Shown piece by piece: positions 46,156 through 56,946 of a stretch of 64,000 nt of DNA; within the stretch, counting starts at the first letter, position 1, and every line of letters begins with the position of its first letter. Location: assembly GCF_001625195.1 (NCBI RefSeq), contig NC_054390.1:2008027-2072026 (forward strand), in the 5' to 3' direction. The translations under genes were made by a program, and so were the position numbers. Source of the stretch: Drechmeria coniospora. Taxonomy: Eukaryota; Ascomycota; Sordariomycetes; Hypocreales; Ophiocordycipitaceae. The notes beneath the pieces were generated by a model that worked only from the letters and a program-made list of their open reading frames with translations, did not search any database and was not told where the DNA came from.

Positions 46156-49100
46156 TTAAGCAAAAAGCTTCAGACCGCTGCCGTGCTTGCCAATCTCGCA
46201 AACCTCGCAAACCCGGCATACGGTGCCCTTGAACTTAGAGTGATATTTGGATCCGTCAAAGGCGCATTCTTCATAAGAGGTGCCACCATAGATGGGCGAG
46301 TGACTTGCAGCACAGACTTCAAACTCAGCAAACTGGTCAAACTCGATGTCAATGGCATCATTGGGATTCCTCTCGCATTGAGACTTCGTCTTTTTGGCCT
46401 GAATCAAACTCTGTTAACGAGATGCATCGTAGACAAGCTTTCAAAACGTCAACTTACATTCTCAAGTATCTTGCTCGATCCGCCGTTAGCAATGATACGA
46501 TTGGCGAAGCCCAGTGCCGAGTTGTAGTTTTTGTTCCTTGTCGCTAACTGCATGGCACTCAGCAACGCCAGTTGACGGTGCGGGACCTCGATCTTGGGAA
46601 TGGTGAAGTATGCTGACAGTTCTAGACTTCTCTTGAGCTTGTGTGGATCTTGCACCACAACATCAGGGGCCCCGAGCTTTCGTCGGGCGAGCTCGATAGA
46701 CATAGCCACGGTGTACTCGCTTGCTGACGTGATGAGCTTCCTCGCCTCAGCTACCTCACTCTCGCTTGACACGGCATTGATGAGGATTGTATGCAAAATG
46801 CCCTTGAAAAGCTTAATGCCATCATCAAGCTTGTTTGCCTTCATGGCGTCGTAACCGTGTTGCAAATTTCTAGTGGCGAGGTACTCCAGATCCCGTGGTA
46901 CGATGGGCAGAACTTGCCGGAGATCTGTCTCATCAACTGTGCGGCGAACATAGTTGACAAGAGGCGGTAACCCCGATGAGGCAGGTAGAAACGTCTTGGA
47001 CGCTTGGTAGACCTCCAAAAACCTGAGCTTAAGGGGGGCAAAGTTGACAGCGCCGACTTGTCGGTTCAAGAGCTGCATGGCAGTTTCGAATGAACCGCCT
47101 GCAATGTGATCCACGGCCAGAGGGGTGTTGCGTGCCCAAAGATCAGCTTCACTGCTGCCAGCACCGCCAGCATCAGCACTGTCAACATTGACGAAGTCGT
47201 TATCGGCTTCGGGCACGTCGTCATCACCCATGTCCCAGCCTGCGACATCTTCATCATCGTCGTCGGCTAGAGCACCATTACGCTTCGCCGTAGTGTCAGC
47301 TTCTAGATCCTCCAAGCCTGTTCCATCAGTGGCAACTGGTTGGTCACCAAGGGCCAAGCCTTCCACCTGCCCAAGAAGTGCCTTCTCAAAGAAGGACTGG
47401 GACGAAGACTTGGTGGGCCAGTTGCACTTGAAGGTTGGAACAACAGGCTTCGGTGGCATCAGTGGTTCTCCCAATGCCGGCATTGTGAGCTGATCCTCGG
47501 TGAGGCCGGTGGCTTCCAGTACGCCCTGGCATTCCTCATCCAAGCCATGAAACTTGGCCGTCATGTATGCAAGTGGGTCTTCCTAGATGTCAGTAGAAAT
47601 TCAATGAGAAGGAAATGCACTGTGGGACACATACAAAGGTCAATCTCTTTAAACATCTGAATGCGATCTTCGACTTCGCCAAGGTAAAGAGCGTTGTGGA
47701 AGCGGGAAGAGAAGTCACCGCGATGCTCAGCGATTTTGGCCATTTTGGCCAGCTTCGAGTGTTCACCGATTGCGAGATATAAGAAGGAAAGCTTGTCAAA
47801 CTGTTTCAGCTTCTGGTAGCACATCTCCACGATTTGGTGATTGCCATGAGCCAATGCCTCAGCACCTAGTCGTGTCCAAAAATTGGGTTTGTCAAGCTCT
47901 TTTGCCATCTCGACGGCGACTTCGAGGTTGCCACATTCGATGGCCAGGTCAAACCGGGTGGTTGGGTCTTGCACAAACTGTAGAGCGATTTCTGGATAGC
48001 CCTTCTTTTGTAAGTAGGAAATGATTGACTGCCCCACGAGACTTGAAGTTCGGATAATATGAAGCATTTCCTCGTAGTTTCTCTTCACAAGCGCGAGTTT
48101 GAATCGGTACTCGGTAGGATCGATTTGCAAAATTCGTGGCTTCGCTGCTCGGTCGAGACAGTAGACATTGCGACCCTTGACCCGCACCAGGTAAACCGTC
48201 TGGTCTAGAGTTCGGACAATACCGTTGTCGCCATTCAGGAGCGTGTACTTGACATGATTTAGTGTCGAGTACAAAAGAACGCCCGCATCGTCCCACGCAG
48301 CGCTCTTGATGCGAATGGTCTCGTGAAGAGTGCTGACTTGCTCCAGTGACTTCGTCACAATCGTCACGTTGTGCTTGCTGAGGAGAACAGCGTATAAACC
48401 GTCGTTGGACCATACAACATACTTGACGCCATTGACGGACAATTCAGATGTGGTCTTTTTCTGCTGAATGTCGTAGAGATGAACAGCGGTAGGAGTTATT
48501 ATCAGCAGGTTACCGGTCCCACCAAAGTAAATGTCAGTCGTACCAGCTGGAGGCTTGAAGGAACGAGTGGTATTGTTAGACAGATCCTTGATGTCGATTG
48601 TCTGATTCGGAGCGTTAAGGACGGCAAAGCGGTTCCTAGCAACGAAGACAGCCGAACTTCCGGAGCCGCGCTTGGATTCAGTTGGTTCGATTGCCCCAGA
48701 CCCATCCTTGGGGAGGCTCACAAGCTCATACGAGCCCCCATCCGCTGGCGTCGTAACAAGGACAGACCTCTCTGCTGGGTTGTACGACAAGGTGCGAGGA
48801 GCAATCCAGGCGCTGCCGAGCTTCTTCAGGGAAAGCAAAGTGGAACTTTCCGTGTTCTTCTGGAAATCGTAGGTTTTGACATGCTTCTCCTTGTTGATGT
48901 AAAAGAGGAGATTTTGATGCGTGGCACAGGCAGGGCGCTCTCGTTCAAGCTTGAAAACCATAACTCCGTTGTCGTGACCAGCCGCAAACAGGTTGATCTC
49001 AGGATGTGCTGCGATGACCCAGAAGCGGTCGTTTTCTCTCTTAAAGGACTGAACTGCAGTCCTCTTGTTCAGATCCCACACTCTGATGGTCTTGTCCTCA

Positions 49101-50144
49101 CCAGCGGAGAGGATCAAATCTTGGTGCGGGTGGAACAGACAGCCTGACGCATTGTGAAAATGACCCCTGCAGGTGTCGACCTCCCACGCTTTGGTCTCGC
49201 TCATCCTCCAGAGTTTAATGAGGCGATCATCACCCGCGGACACGATTAGCGGCATGGTAGGGTGGAAAGCAACCCAGTTGACACCACGGTCATGGCCCTC
49301 GAGGACAAACTTGACAACGGCGTCTGTGTTGCCGAACATGTCAGCCTGATTCTGGTTGGCATGTGCCATCTGATCCTCGAAACCTATCGACGTCGGTGCC
49401 GAGTGTTTCTTCCGAAGGCCCGAGATGTCCCAGACGCGGACAGACTGGTCGAGTGATGCAGAGACAACGAGATCTTCTTTCGGGTGAAATTGGGCGCACA
49501 TTGCGTAGTGGTTGTGACCCGTCATAGTGCAGACTTTGGAGAGAGCTTGTTAGTGGTCCTGCTTTGTTGGATAACACTACGTGTTGATTGAGGCGCGCGC
49601 AAGGGAGGGGGTGTGATGGGAGGTCGTACTCAGGGATCGATTCTGCCAGTTCCAAATCCGGATGGTCTGATCGTCGGATGACGAGAGAATCCATGGCAAC
49701 TCATGGTGAAAAAACACGGTTCGAACGTAATCGAGGTGCCCATTGAGGGTGAATAGACAGCGCCGTGACTGATACGACCAGACTTTAATCTTGTAATCAT
49801 CACCGCCAGAGACGAAGAGCGGCTGCGTTTTGTGGAAGTCGACGCCTCGAACTGGTCCGTCGTGCTCCTCGAACCTATCAATCAGCGTGCCCATGCGATA
49901 GTCCCAGAGCTGAATAGTGGACGAATGAAGGGACACGAGAATCCATGGCCTGCGAAGCGGGTTAGTTGTCGGCGCCAGCTATAGTGAGCGATACGAACAC
50001 GTGGCCAGGTTACCTCTTGGGGTGAAACGCGATGCCTTTGGCTCTCGATGACTTTGATTCAAACTATTGCTCATCGTCAGCTTGCTGGCTATACAGGGCT
50101 TGCAATAGCACAACCTTAGTCAACATTCCCGGGGAGGATTGCAT
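46156..50144 (-). CDS. COP1: Coatomer subunit alpha (alpha-COP, COPI coat)
   Basis: Six exons on the minus strand: 50144-50115, 50063-50014, 49949-49630, 49533-47635, 47578-46458 and 46398-46156, giving 1220 residues, the usual size. Alpha-COP is the large WD40 subunit of the COPI coat that carries Golgi-to-ER cargo and binds dilysine signals. The N-terminus (about 1-335) is a WD40 propeller with repeats ending [40 protein letters not shown] and IRVWDLNK. A second propeller/coatomer WD-associated region and alpha-solenoid follow. The C-terminal alpha-COP domain (about 830-1220) ends [10 protein letters not shown], with zinc-ribbon-like cysteines ([10 protein letters not shown]). Exon 1 codes only ten residues ([10 protein letters not shown]). 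The exon 4/5 junction needs an AAG acceptor just after a TAG (see findings). It diverges from UGGT. Confidence 0.95.
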
Positions 50145-51313
50145 CTTGGCTGGGAGGTGAAGCCACAGCTTCAACCGTGGGATTGGTGGCCGGCAACAGG
50201 TTGGCAGGCGCAGCGGGAGAGAATTCCTGCACAGCTTCGAGCTGTCGTGGTCGTCACAAGCTGACCAGGAAGTAGGTCAAGGTCAAGGTCAAGGTCAAAA
50301 GGAATTGGGGTGAAGAGAGGCTGGAGGGAGGGAGGGATGATGATGGTTGGTGGTGGAATTGTGTTGGTACCTCGGACGGAGTAATGCAATTGAGCAAAGT
50401 GTCCATCCTCAGCAGTGGCTCTCGCCTTTCGCAACATTGTTTAGCCGGCCGTGGAGCTGCTTAAACCAACTTGTACTGTACTCCGTACTCCGTACTCCGT
50501 ACAGTACGGAGTATTAAGTAGTCGTTACACCGCCTCGCCCGCACCTATCCCAGTAACAATTACCGAGTACCTACGGAGTACGGAGTACGGAGTACAGTTC
50601 TCCATACGGAGTACTTGTACAAGTATCACTGTATCTGCACTAGTCGGTATGGAGACGGAGTACTTATATGAACGTACTTAGGCACAATAAGTGCGGAGTA
50701 CAGAGTAATAATTACTTAAGTACTCCGTGCAGTATGGAGTACTCTGTACATATACATGCGTGACACGCGCATGTAAGTTCTCTGTACTCCAACTCCGTCG
50801 TACTTACTCCGTTCCTGTACATGTAAGCATGTACTTACATACAGTACGGAGTACACCCTGCTGCACAGCTCCCAGCCGCCTCGTGCTTCGGGGATAGACA
50901 TTTTCCAAAAGCCGCTAGACCAAATTTGTACAGCTCTTCTTGCGACGGTGTTCAGTAATATGGTCGCAACTCATGTCCCGGTTGGGCTACGTAAATAAGT
51001 ATGTCTTGACCTTGACGAAAGTACAAGTATGTAAGTACTTAAGCACTTGGCTGGCAGGTACGCAGTGACGACGCTGCAAGTTAAGATCTATCTCCTGCCT
51101 AGATATTCGACCTGGATCTGTCCACGGAAACGGGGCGTGAATTTGGTCAGGGCATCGAGCTCGAAATCGTCGAATAGCTAGCTGTACGATTGCCTCTCCG
51201 ATTGCCTTGATTTCGCTCAGCTCTTGGTTTGTCAAAGTCCTACCGGTCCTCCTCATTTGCTCGCCCTGGCACTTAACCATAGTCAACTCGCGAACGCCTC
51301 GTGTGTGTCAGTC
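50145..51313. promoter_or_regulatory. Divergent alpha-COP/UGGT promoter region rich in TACGGAGTA repeats
   Basis: A 1169-bp gap between divergent starts. It holds a (AAGGTC)4 run near 50277-50300. Between about 50470 and 50860 there is a dense set of TACTCCGTA/TACGGAGTA motifs in both orientations, including the run ACTCCGTACTCCGTACTCCG near 50480 facing TACGGAGTA, which can fold into a hairpin, and a triple GGAGTACGGAGTACGGAGTA near 50575. Short ORFs here (50451-50681, 50716-50901, 50987-51286) are products of the repeats or antisense frames. Both 5' UTRs must lie here, but I cannot place them. Confidence 0.6.
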
Positions 51314-54300
51314 ATGAAATGCCTTTCAACCCTGCCATGGGGCCTCTCAATGGCCCTCGCCGCATCGTTGCAGGTCTCAGCCTCTCCATCTGTCAACGTT
51401 GGCATGAGAGCCGCCTTCATGGATGCGCCGTACCTTCTTGAACTTCTGTAAGGAATCAAAAATGGTGCTCTTCACCGCGATGAGCTCGTGCATTTTTTTT
51501 AACTTTGGGACAGTGAAACTGCAGCTGGAGAAAATTCGACTGCTTATTTCCCCCTGCTCGACCGAATCGCGAACAACCACTTTGGTTCATTGACAACCGA
51601 TGCTGACTTGTACAACGCATTCGTCGACGTGCTTCAGTTAGACGGCCATATAACCAATCCCGAGGCTCTATCCACGTTTAAATTTGCTTTGGCCTTGCGG
51701 TCAGCTGCGCCTAGAATTGAAGCCCATTATCAATACTACTCTACAGCGGTTGAACCAGTCGTTCAGGACCTGAGTTGTCAAGATTGGATCTTGTTCGAAG
51801 GGAAGCAATATTGTACCCCAACCATGGATACTGTTGCTCAAGAGGGCCTATTCAACTCGTATGCATGCAGAAATCATTCATCGTGTTTCAAATATGTGTC
51901 TGACCGTTTGCGCAGCCAGGTCAAAGCTCTACCATTTGATCGCGCGCTAGGAAATGGCAAGGAAGCAGTCTTGTTCACGGATCCTACCTCTCCAACCTTT
52001 GCGGAATTCCATAACATTCTTTCCAAGGCGGCTCGTGCATCGGCATTAACATACCGCGTGCGCTACCGCCGCAGTATGGCCAATAACTCCCAACCTCTGC
52101 CTGTCAGCGGATATGGGGTCGAGCTGACATTGAAAAGGACAGATTATATCGTGATCGATGACCGGGAAACCGGGAGTGATTCAGCGCAAGGGAATTTGGG
52201 GTCTGAGAAAGTGTTTAGTGATTTCGAGGAAGCTGCTGAACTTCGACCGCTGTCTACAACGGAACTGTCGACACTCGGCATGAAGACGGCTTCGTTCATC
52301 CGGGGGAGCAATGACCCATTTGACACCCTGCTTAAGCTTACCCAAGACTTTCCAAGGTTCGCCGCATCTATCGCCGCACAGAATGTCTCCAAAGAGTTCG
52401 CCAATGAGTATGAGGAAAACCTGGGTCTGATGATGCAGGGCACCAATGTCTTGTGGTTGAATGGCGTTCAACTTATCGATCGACAAATTGAACCATTTTC
52501 TTTAATAGAGTTGCTCCGTCGCGAGAGGAACCTCATTAGTGGCATTAAGGAGCTCGGCCTCGATGGGAGTCAAGCTGTGACCCTTCTTGGGCAAGCCGTT
52601 TCCTCGGTCCAGGGAGGAGTTGAAGTACAGAGATATGATTGGACTGACCGACCCGAGGATGGAAGAGTCATATTATGGCTCAACGATCTCGAAAATGATG
52701 TCCGTTACAAGCAATATCCAAAAACTCTAATCTCGGTACGTGAACAACCCCCTTGGAGAAAAGAGAGAGCTCACTAATAGCCTGAGCAGCTTCTACAACG
52801 CACATACCCGGGTCAGATGCCGCCGATTGGCCGAGATGTTTTCAATATTGTTGTCCCCTCAGACTTCACAAATGCCGAGGACTTGGCGTTCGTGTCCCAG
52901 ATCGTTCCCATAGTGGAGCGAGGAATACCAATTCGATTCGGTCTTGTGCCTCTAACACCAGCCCCTGGAGCTACCTCCCGCGCCAAAGTACTATATTATT
53001 TGAACGAACTCTACGGTCCACATGCTGTCATAAATTGCATTGAACAGTGGCGTGGAAAAGACAGCACTGACGCAGACGCGACGGTCCTGCACAATGTGGT
53101 GGCGGCTCAGGAGTCGCTTTCCAAGACCAAACCATTATCACTTGCGGAGCTTCTTAAGGCTGAATCTTATGCCGAACGGACAAAACTGGCCGCTCGTTGG
53201 GTAGAAAGATTAGATGCGGACACGCCAACCCGCCCTCTCTTTATCAATGGTATAGTGACTCCTCGAGACGAAAACTGGATGCAGTCGATGAGTGTGAAGA
53301 TTGGCGAAGACCTCCAGGCTATACAGAAAAGAATCTTCGAAGGGGTTCTGGACGAAGATACATGGGTTGCAGGAGTGTTCCTTGATGGAGCGACAGCCAC
53401 GCGCAACAAGTACATCGTACTGGAGAATGACAAGGCACTGCGGATGCTAGATGTCGGCAAGATATACAATGACCATGCCGGCTTGTTCAGCCAGTTTGCA
53501 GCACTGCCACCGTCCTCGGAGTTGACCATGGAGAATTGGGCTGTGGTGACCGTTTTTTCCGACTTGGAGACCAGTGATGGGCTAGAGCTGGCTTTGATGG
53601 CTCTGGAGTTCAAGAGAAATAATCCTGGCATACATCTGGAACTTGCCCATAACCCCCAAGATCCTTCAACAGCCTCGCAGATAAACGCCGCCCTGAGGTC
53701 GGCAACAGAGTTGCTGATAAGCGCCGAGGAAGAAGCACTACGGGAAATCGTTGCAGCAGGAAAAGGCCACGTTAGTCAGGAAGACCACTCTGCAGCGCTG
53801 TCGGCATTCCTTGCCGTGTCTAAAATTGGATCGGGGACGAAAACGATATTGGTTAACGGCCGCATTGTCGGACCAATTGCATCGGGTGCATTATTCACGG
53901 CAGAGAACTTCCAACAGTTGCTGGAATTCGAACAACGTCATCGAATCATGCCAGTCTACACGGCAATTTCTAACATGGGTTTAACCGACAAACTATCTGA
54001 TGCTATCTCAGCTGCCAAACTCACGTCTATGACGGCTCTTTCTACAATTTCTGACCTCCCCGACGGCATTTTTGATTCAGCATCTGCTACCCGCTCTACC
54101 ATGTACAGTTCTTGGAGCTCCTTGCACTCTGGGATCGAGTTGGGAAACTCAGAAACTGCAAACATTCACCTTGTGTGCCTGCTGGATCCTGTCAGCGAAA
54201 AGGGGCAAAGGTGGGGTCCTATCATTCGTGTCTTATCGGAGCTAGAAGGTGTTTACGTCAAGATCTTGTTGAACCCCCAAGGGCATATCACTGAGCTCCC

Positions 54301-55930
54301 TGTCAAGAGGTTCTTCAGATATGTCATGGAGTCAAAGCCATTTTTTGACGAGAGGGGCAAAGTTGCCGAACACAGAGCAACGTTTAAGGGGCTTCCGTTA
54401 GAGGCCTTGCTGACCACAGCCATGGACGTCCCCCCGGCCTGGCTCGTGGCACCGAAAGTCTCCGTGCATGACTTGGACAACATAAAGCTGAGCTCCATCG
54501 AGAACGACGTTGAGGCCACTTATGAGCTCCAAAATATTCTCATCGAAGGTCATTCACGAGAAGGACAGGGGACTCCTCCTAGAGGTGCTCAGCTGGTGTT
54601 AGCTACAGAGAAAGACCCACTTCTAACTGACACAATCGTCATGTCGAACCTTGGCTTCTTCCAGTTCAAAGCTAACCCTGGGTTCTACAACATCCAGCTT
54701 AAGGAAGGTAGAACGGTAGATATATACACTATTGAGAGCATTGGTGCTCAGGGGTGGGGAGCAGTGCCTGGCGATGAAGGAACCGAGCTGGCACTTATGG
54801 ACTTTCAAGGGAAAACTCTGTACCCACGACTTAAAAGGCGGCCGGGCATGGAGCATGAAGATGTCCTCGAAAAAAACGATAATTCACCAGACAGCTTTGT
54901 TTCCAAAGGCCTCAAGTTTGCGGAGGGATTGTTCGGAAACAGCAAGAGAAGCGCACTATCTGGCCAGGAACACAGCGAGATCAACATTTTCTCTGTCGCA
55001 AGCGGACATCTATATGAGCGGATGCTCAATATAATGATGGTGTCCGTAATGCGAAACACCAACCGCAGCGTGAAGTTCTGGTTCATTGAACAGTTTCTGT
55101 CGCCGTCGTTCAAAGAACTGATACCACATCTGGCGAAAGAATATGGCTTCAAGTATGAGATGGTGACGTACAAGTGGCCCCATTGGCTACGGCAGCAAAA
55201 GGAGAAGCAGCGAGAGATTTGGGGATACAAAATCTTATTTCTTGATGTGCTCTTTCCCCTGTCTCTTGACAAGGTCATCTTTGTCGACGCGGATCAGATT
55301 GTGCGGACGGACATGATGGACCTTGTTACTCTGGATCTTGAGGGCGCACCGTATGGTTTTACGCCTATGTGCGACTCGCGGACGGAGATGGAAGGCTTCC
55401 GTTTCTGGAAGCAAGGTTACTGGGCACGATACCTACGCGGAAGACCCTACCATATCTCAGCCCTCTACGTCGTGGACTTGCATCGCTTTCGCGAGCTGGC
55501 CGCGGGCGACAGATTACGCCAGCAGTACCACGCGCTTTCTGCTGACCCGGGCAGTCTGTCAAATCTGGATCAGGACCTTCCGAACCACATGCAGTTCCAG
55601 ATTCCCATCCACAGCTTACCACAAGAGTGGTTATGGTGCGAAACTTGGTGTAGCGATGAGAGCCTTGAAAATGCTCGCACCATTGACCTCTGCAACAACC
55701 CGCAGACTAAGGAGCCCAAGCTTGACCGCGCGAAGCGTCAGGTACCGGAGTGGACCGTCTACGATGATGAGATTGCAGCTCTAGATATGCGGAGACGAGA
55801 GCAGAAGAACAAAGGGAAGACTGATCATCTGACTGCAAGTAGCGCCACCCAACTTGAGGCTGACATCAAGAGCCAAACTTCGGAAGAGGGGGATGCCCGC
55901 GACGACGCACACAATATGGATGAACTTTGA
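51314..55930 (+). CDS. UDP-glucose:glycoprotein glucosyltransferase (UGGT)
   Basis: Three exons, 51314-51447, 51514-52735 and 52790-55930, give 1498 residues, the family's normal length. UGGT is the ER-lumen folding sensor: it adds glucose from UDP-glucose to Man9-type N-glycans of misfolded proteins so that calnexin rebinds them. Residues 1-25 form a signal peptide (MKCLSTLPWGLSMALAASLQ). The following ~1100 residues match the thioredoxin-like folding-sensor domains. The GT24 catalytic domain begins at about residue 1184 (INIFSVASGHLYERM), with the metal-binding DAD at 1285-1287 (IFVDADQIVRTD) and the conserved LPQEWLWCETWC. The C-terminus MDEL is an ER-retention signal variant. ATG 51314 was chosen because it starts at the signal peptide, whereas the in-frame ATG at 51224 would bury it. 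It converges with wc-1. Confidence 0.95.
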
Positions 55931-56946
55931 GGGGCCTGGCTTAATCTGTATGTTACGTATTAGACTCAATAGACGAGCGCCTAGCTCTTCAACGCTCCAA
56001 GGCGTTGACGGACTGCACATGAACCGAACCACACGGTGGAGGCACAATCACCTAAATACAGTCCAATTCTCCGGTCTCGTGCTGTTGCTGTGAGCATCTC
56101 ATGTGAGTCGTGACCAATAGTGAGTGAGAAAAGCGTGCAAATTGTGACTATCGAAAAAAATCAACTCCATTCTTGAACTCAATATTCAAACTCCACATTC
56201 ATCATCACAGCAAGGCTCCACGCCATTTGTAGCGGTTATCTGATCCAGATGCAACAGTGAATGGATCCAAAGGAATGTGGCCACCTGCAATTTTTGCTTC
56301 AGAAGGAGGGAGCACATTTCCAGACAGCTTGACCAACCGCGTCGCAGTGATGTAATCAGGCAGGGTACCACGGGTCGACGACTAGCCTTCAAATGCATGC
56401 CAGTCTAGTTGAGCGGTCACCCAGACCATATCGCAAGGTCGTCGAAGAATCCTCCCAAGGTCCAGGAGGCAGCCTGGAACGTCATAAAATGGAGATGCGC
56501 AAAAACTTTTCGCTACCGCTAATGTCATATAGAACGAAAATTCGTAAATCAGTGTGACTTCTCACAGCGCATGAACCTGACTTAGCCATAACCTAAACCA
56601 CAACATCGCTAATATGTATATAGGTCATTGTCTGGTTCCGGGAGATGTGAGTGAGTACTGTAGAAATGGAGGTCAATTCTGAAAGATGAAACTAGCGTGA
56701 TCTGGACACCCCCTCCAGCCAGACAGTGGAAACCCGAAAATGGCCAGGAATTTCATTGTCATATTCTGGAACATCGCATGATGACCGCTTTTGCAGGGGT
56801 GTTGCAGGGACCCTTGGGGGACATCTCAATATCAAGTGCTGGAGTATTGGGCCTTTCGCGGACAGGCACTCTGATCTGACGTGGCAACACGGCAAAAATG
56901 GTGAGAAAGAACTGCGCTGAATCGATACCGCCGTTGTTGTTTTCAA
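55931..56946. other. Convergent intergenic region UGGT/wc-1
   Basis: About 1 kb between the two stop codons. Apart from the 3' UTRs it contains the chimeric relic at 56697-56879. I found no tRNA and no other supported gene. Composition is balanced and unlike the transposon blocks. Confidence 0.6.
56697..56879 (+). pseudogene. Chimeric relic: wc-1-like 47 bp followed by a multicopper-oxidase-like motif
   Basis: The plus-strand frame reads WTPPPARQWKPENGQ, nearly identical to WTPPPARQWEPENGQ in the wc-1 gene next door. At DNA level 56701-56747 matches the complement of 58407-58453 at 43 of 47 bases, so it is a small inverted copy of wc-1 coding sequence. Directly after it the same frame reads EFHCHILEHRMMTAF, which looks like the HCHxxxH copper-ligand segment of multicopper oxidases with the residues between H and MM missing. 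The frame has no proper start and stops at 56879. The wc-1 match is seen in sequence. The oxidase reading is inference from a short motif. Confidence 0.4.

Noticed and set aside
48479..49147. 222-codon plus-strand ORF inside alpha-COP, and similar ORFs at 47125-47493 and 47949-48413
   Set aside because: They are shadows of the alpha-COP coding exon, which has clear WD40 and coatomer sequence in its own frame.
50987..51286. 99-codon minus ORF in the divergent promoter
   Set aside because: No recognisable motif, and it overlaps the repeat-rich regulatory region and the UGGT 5' end.
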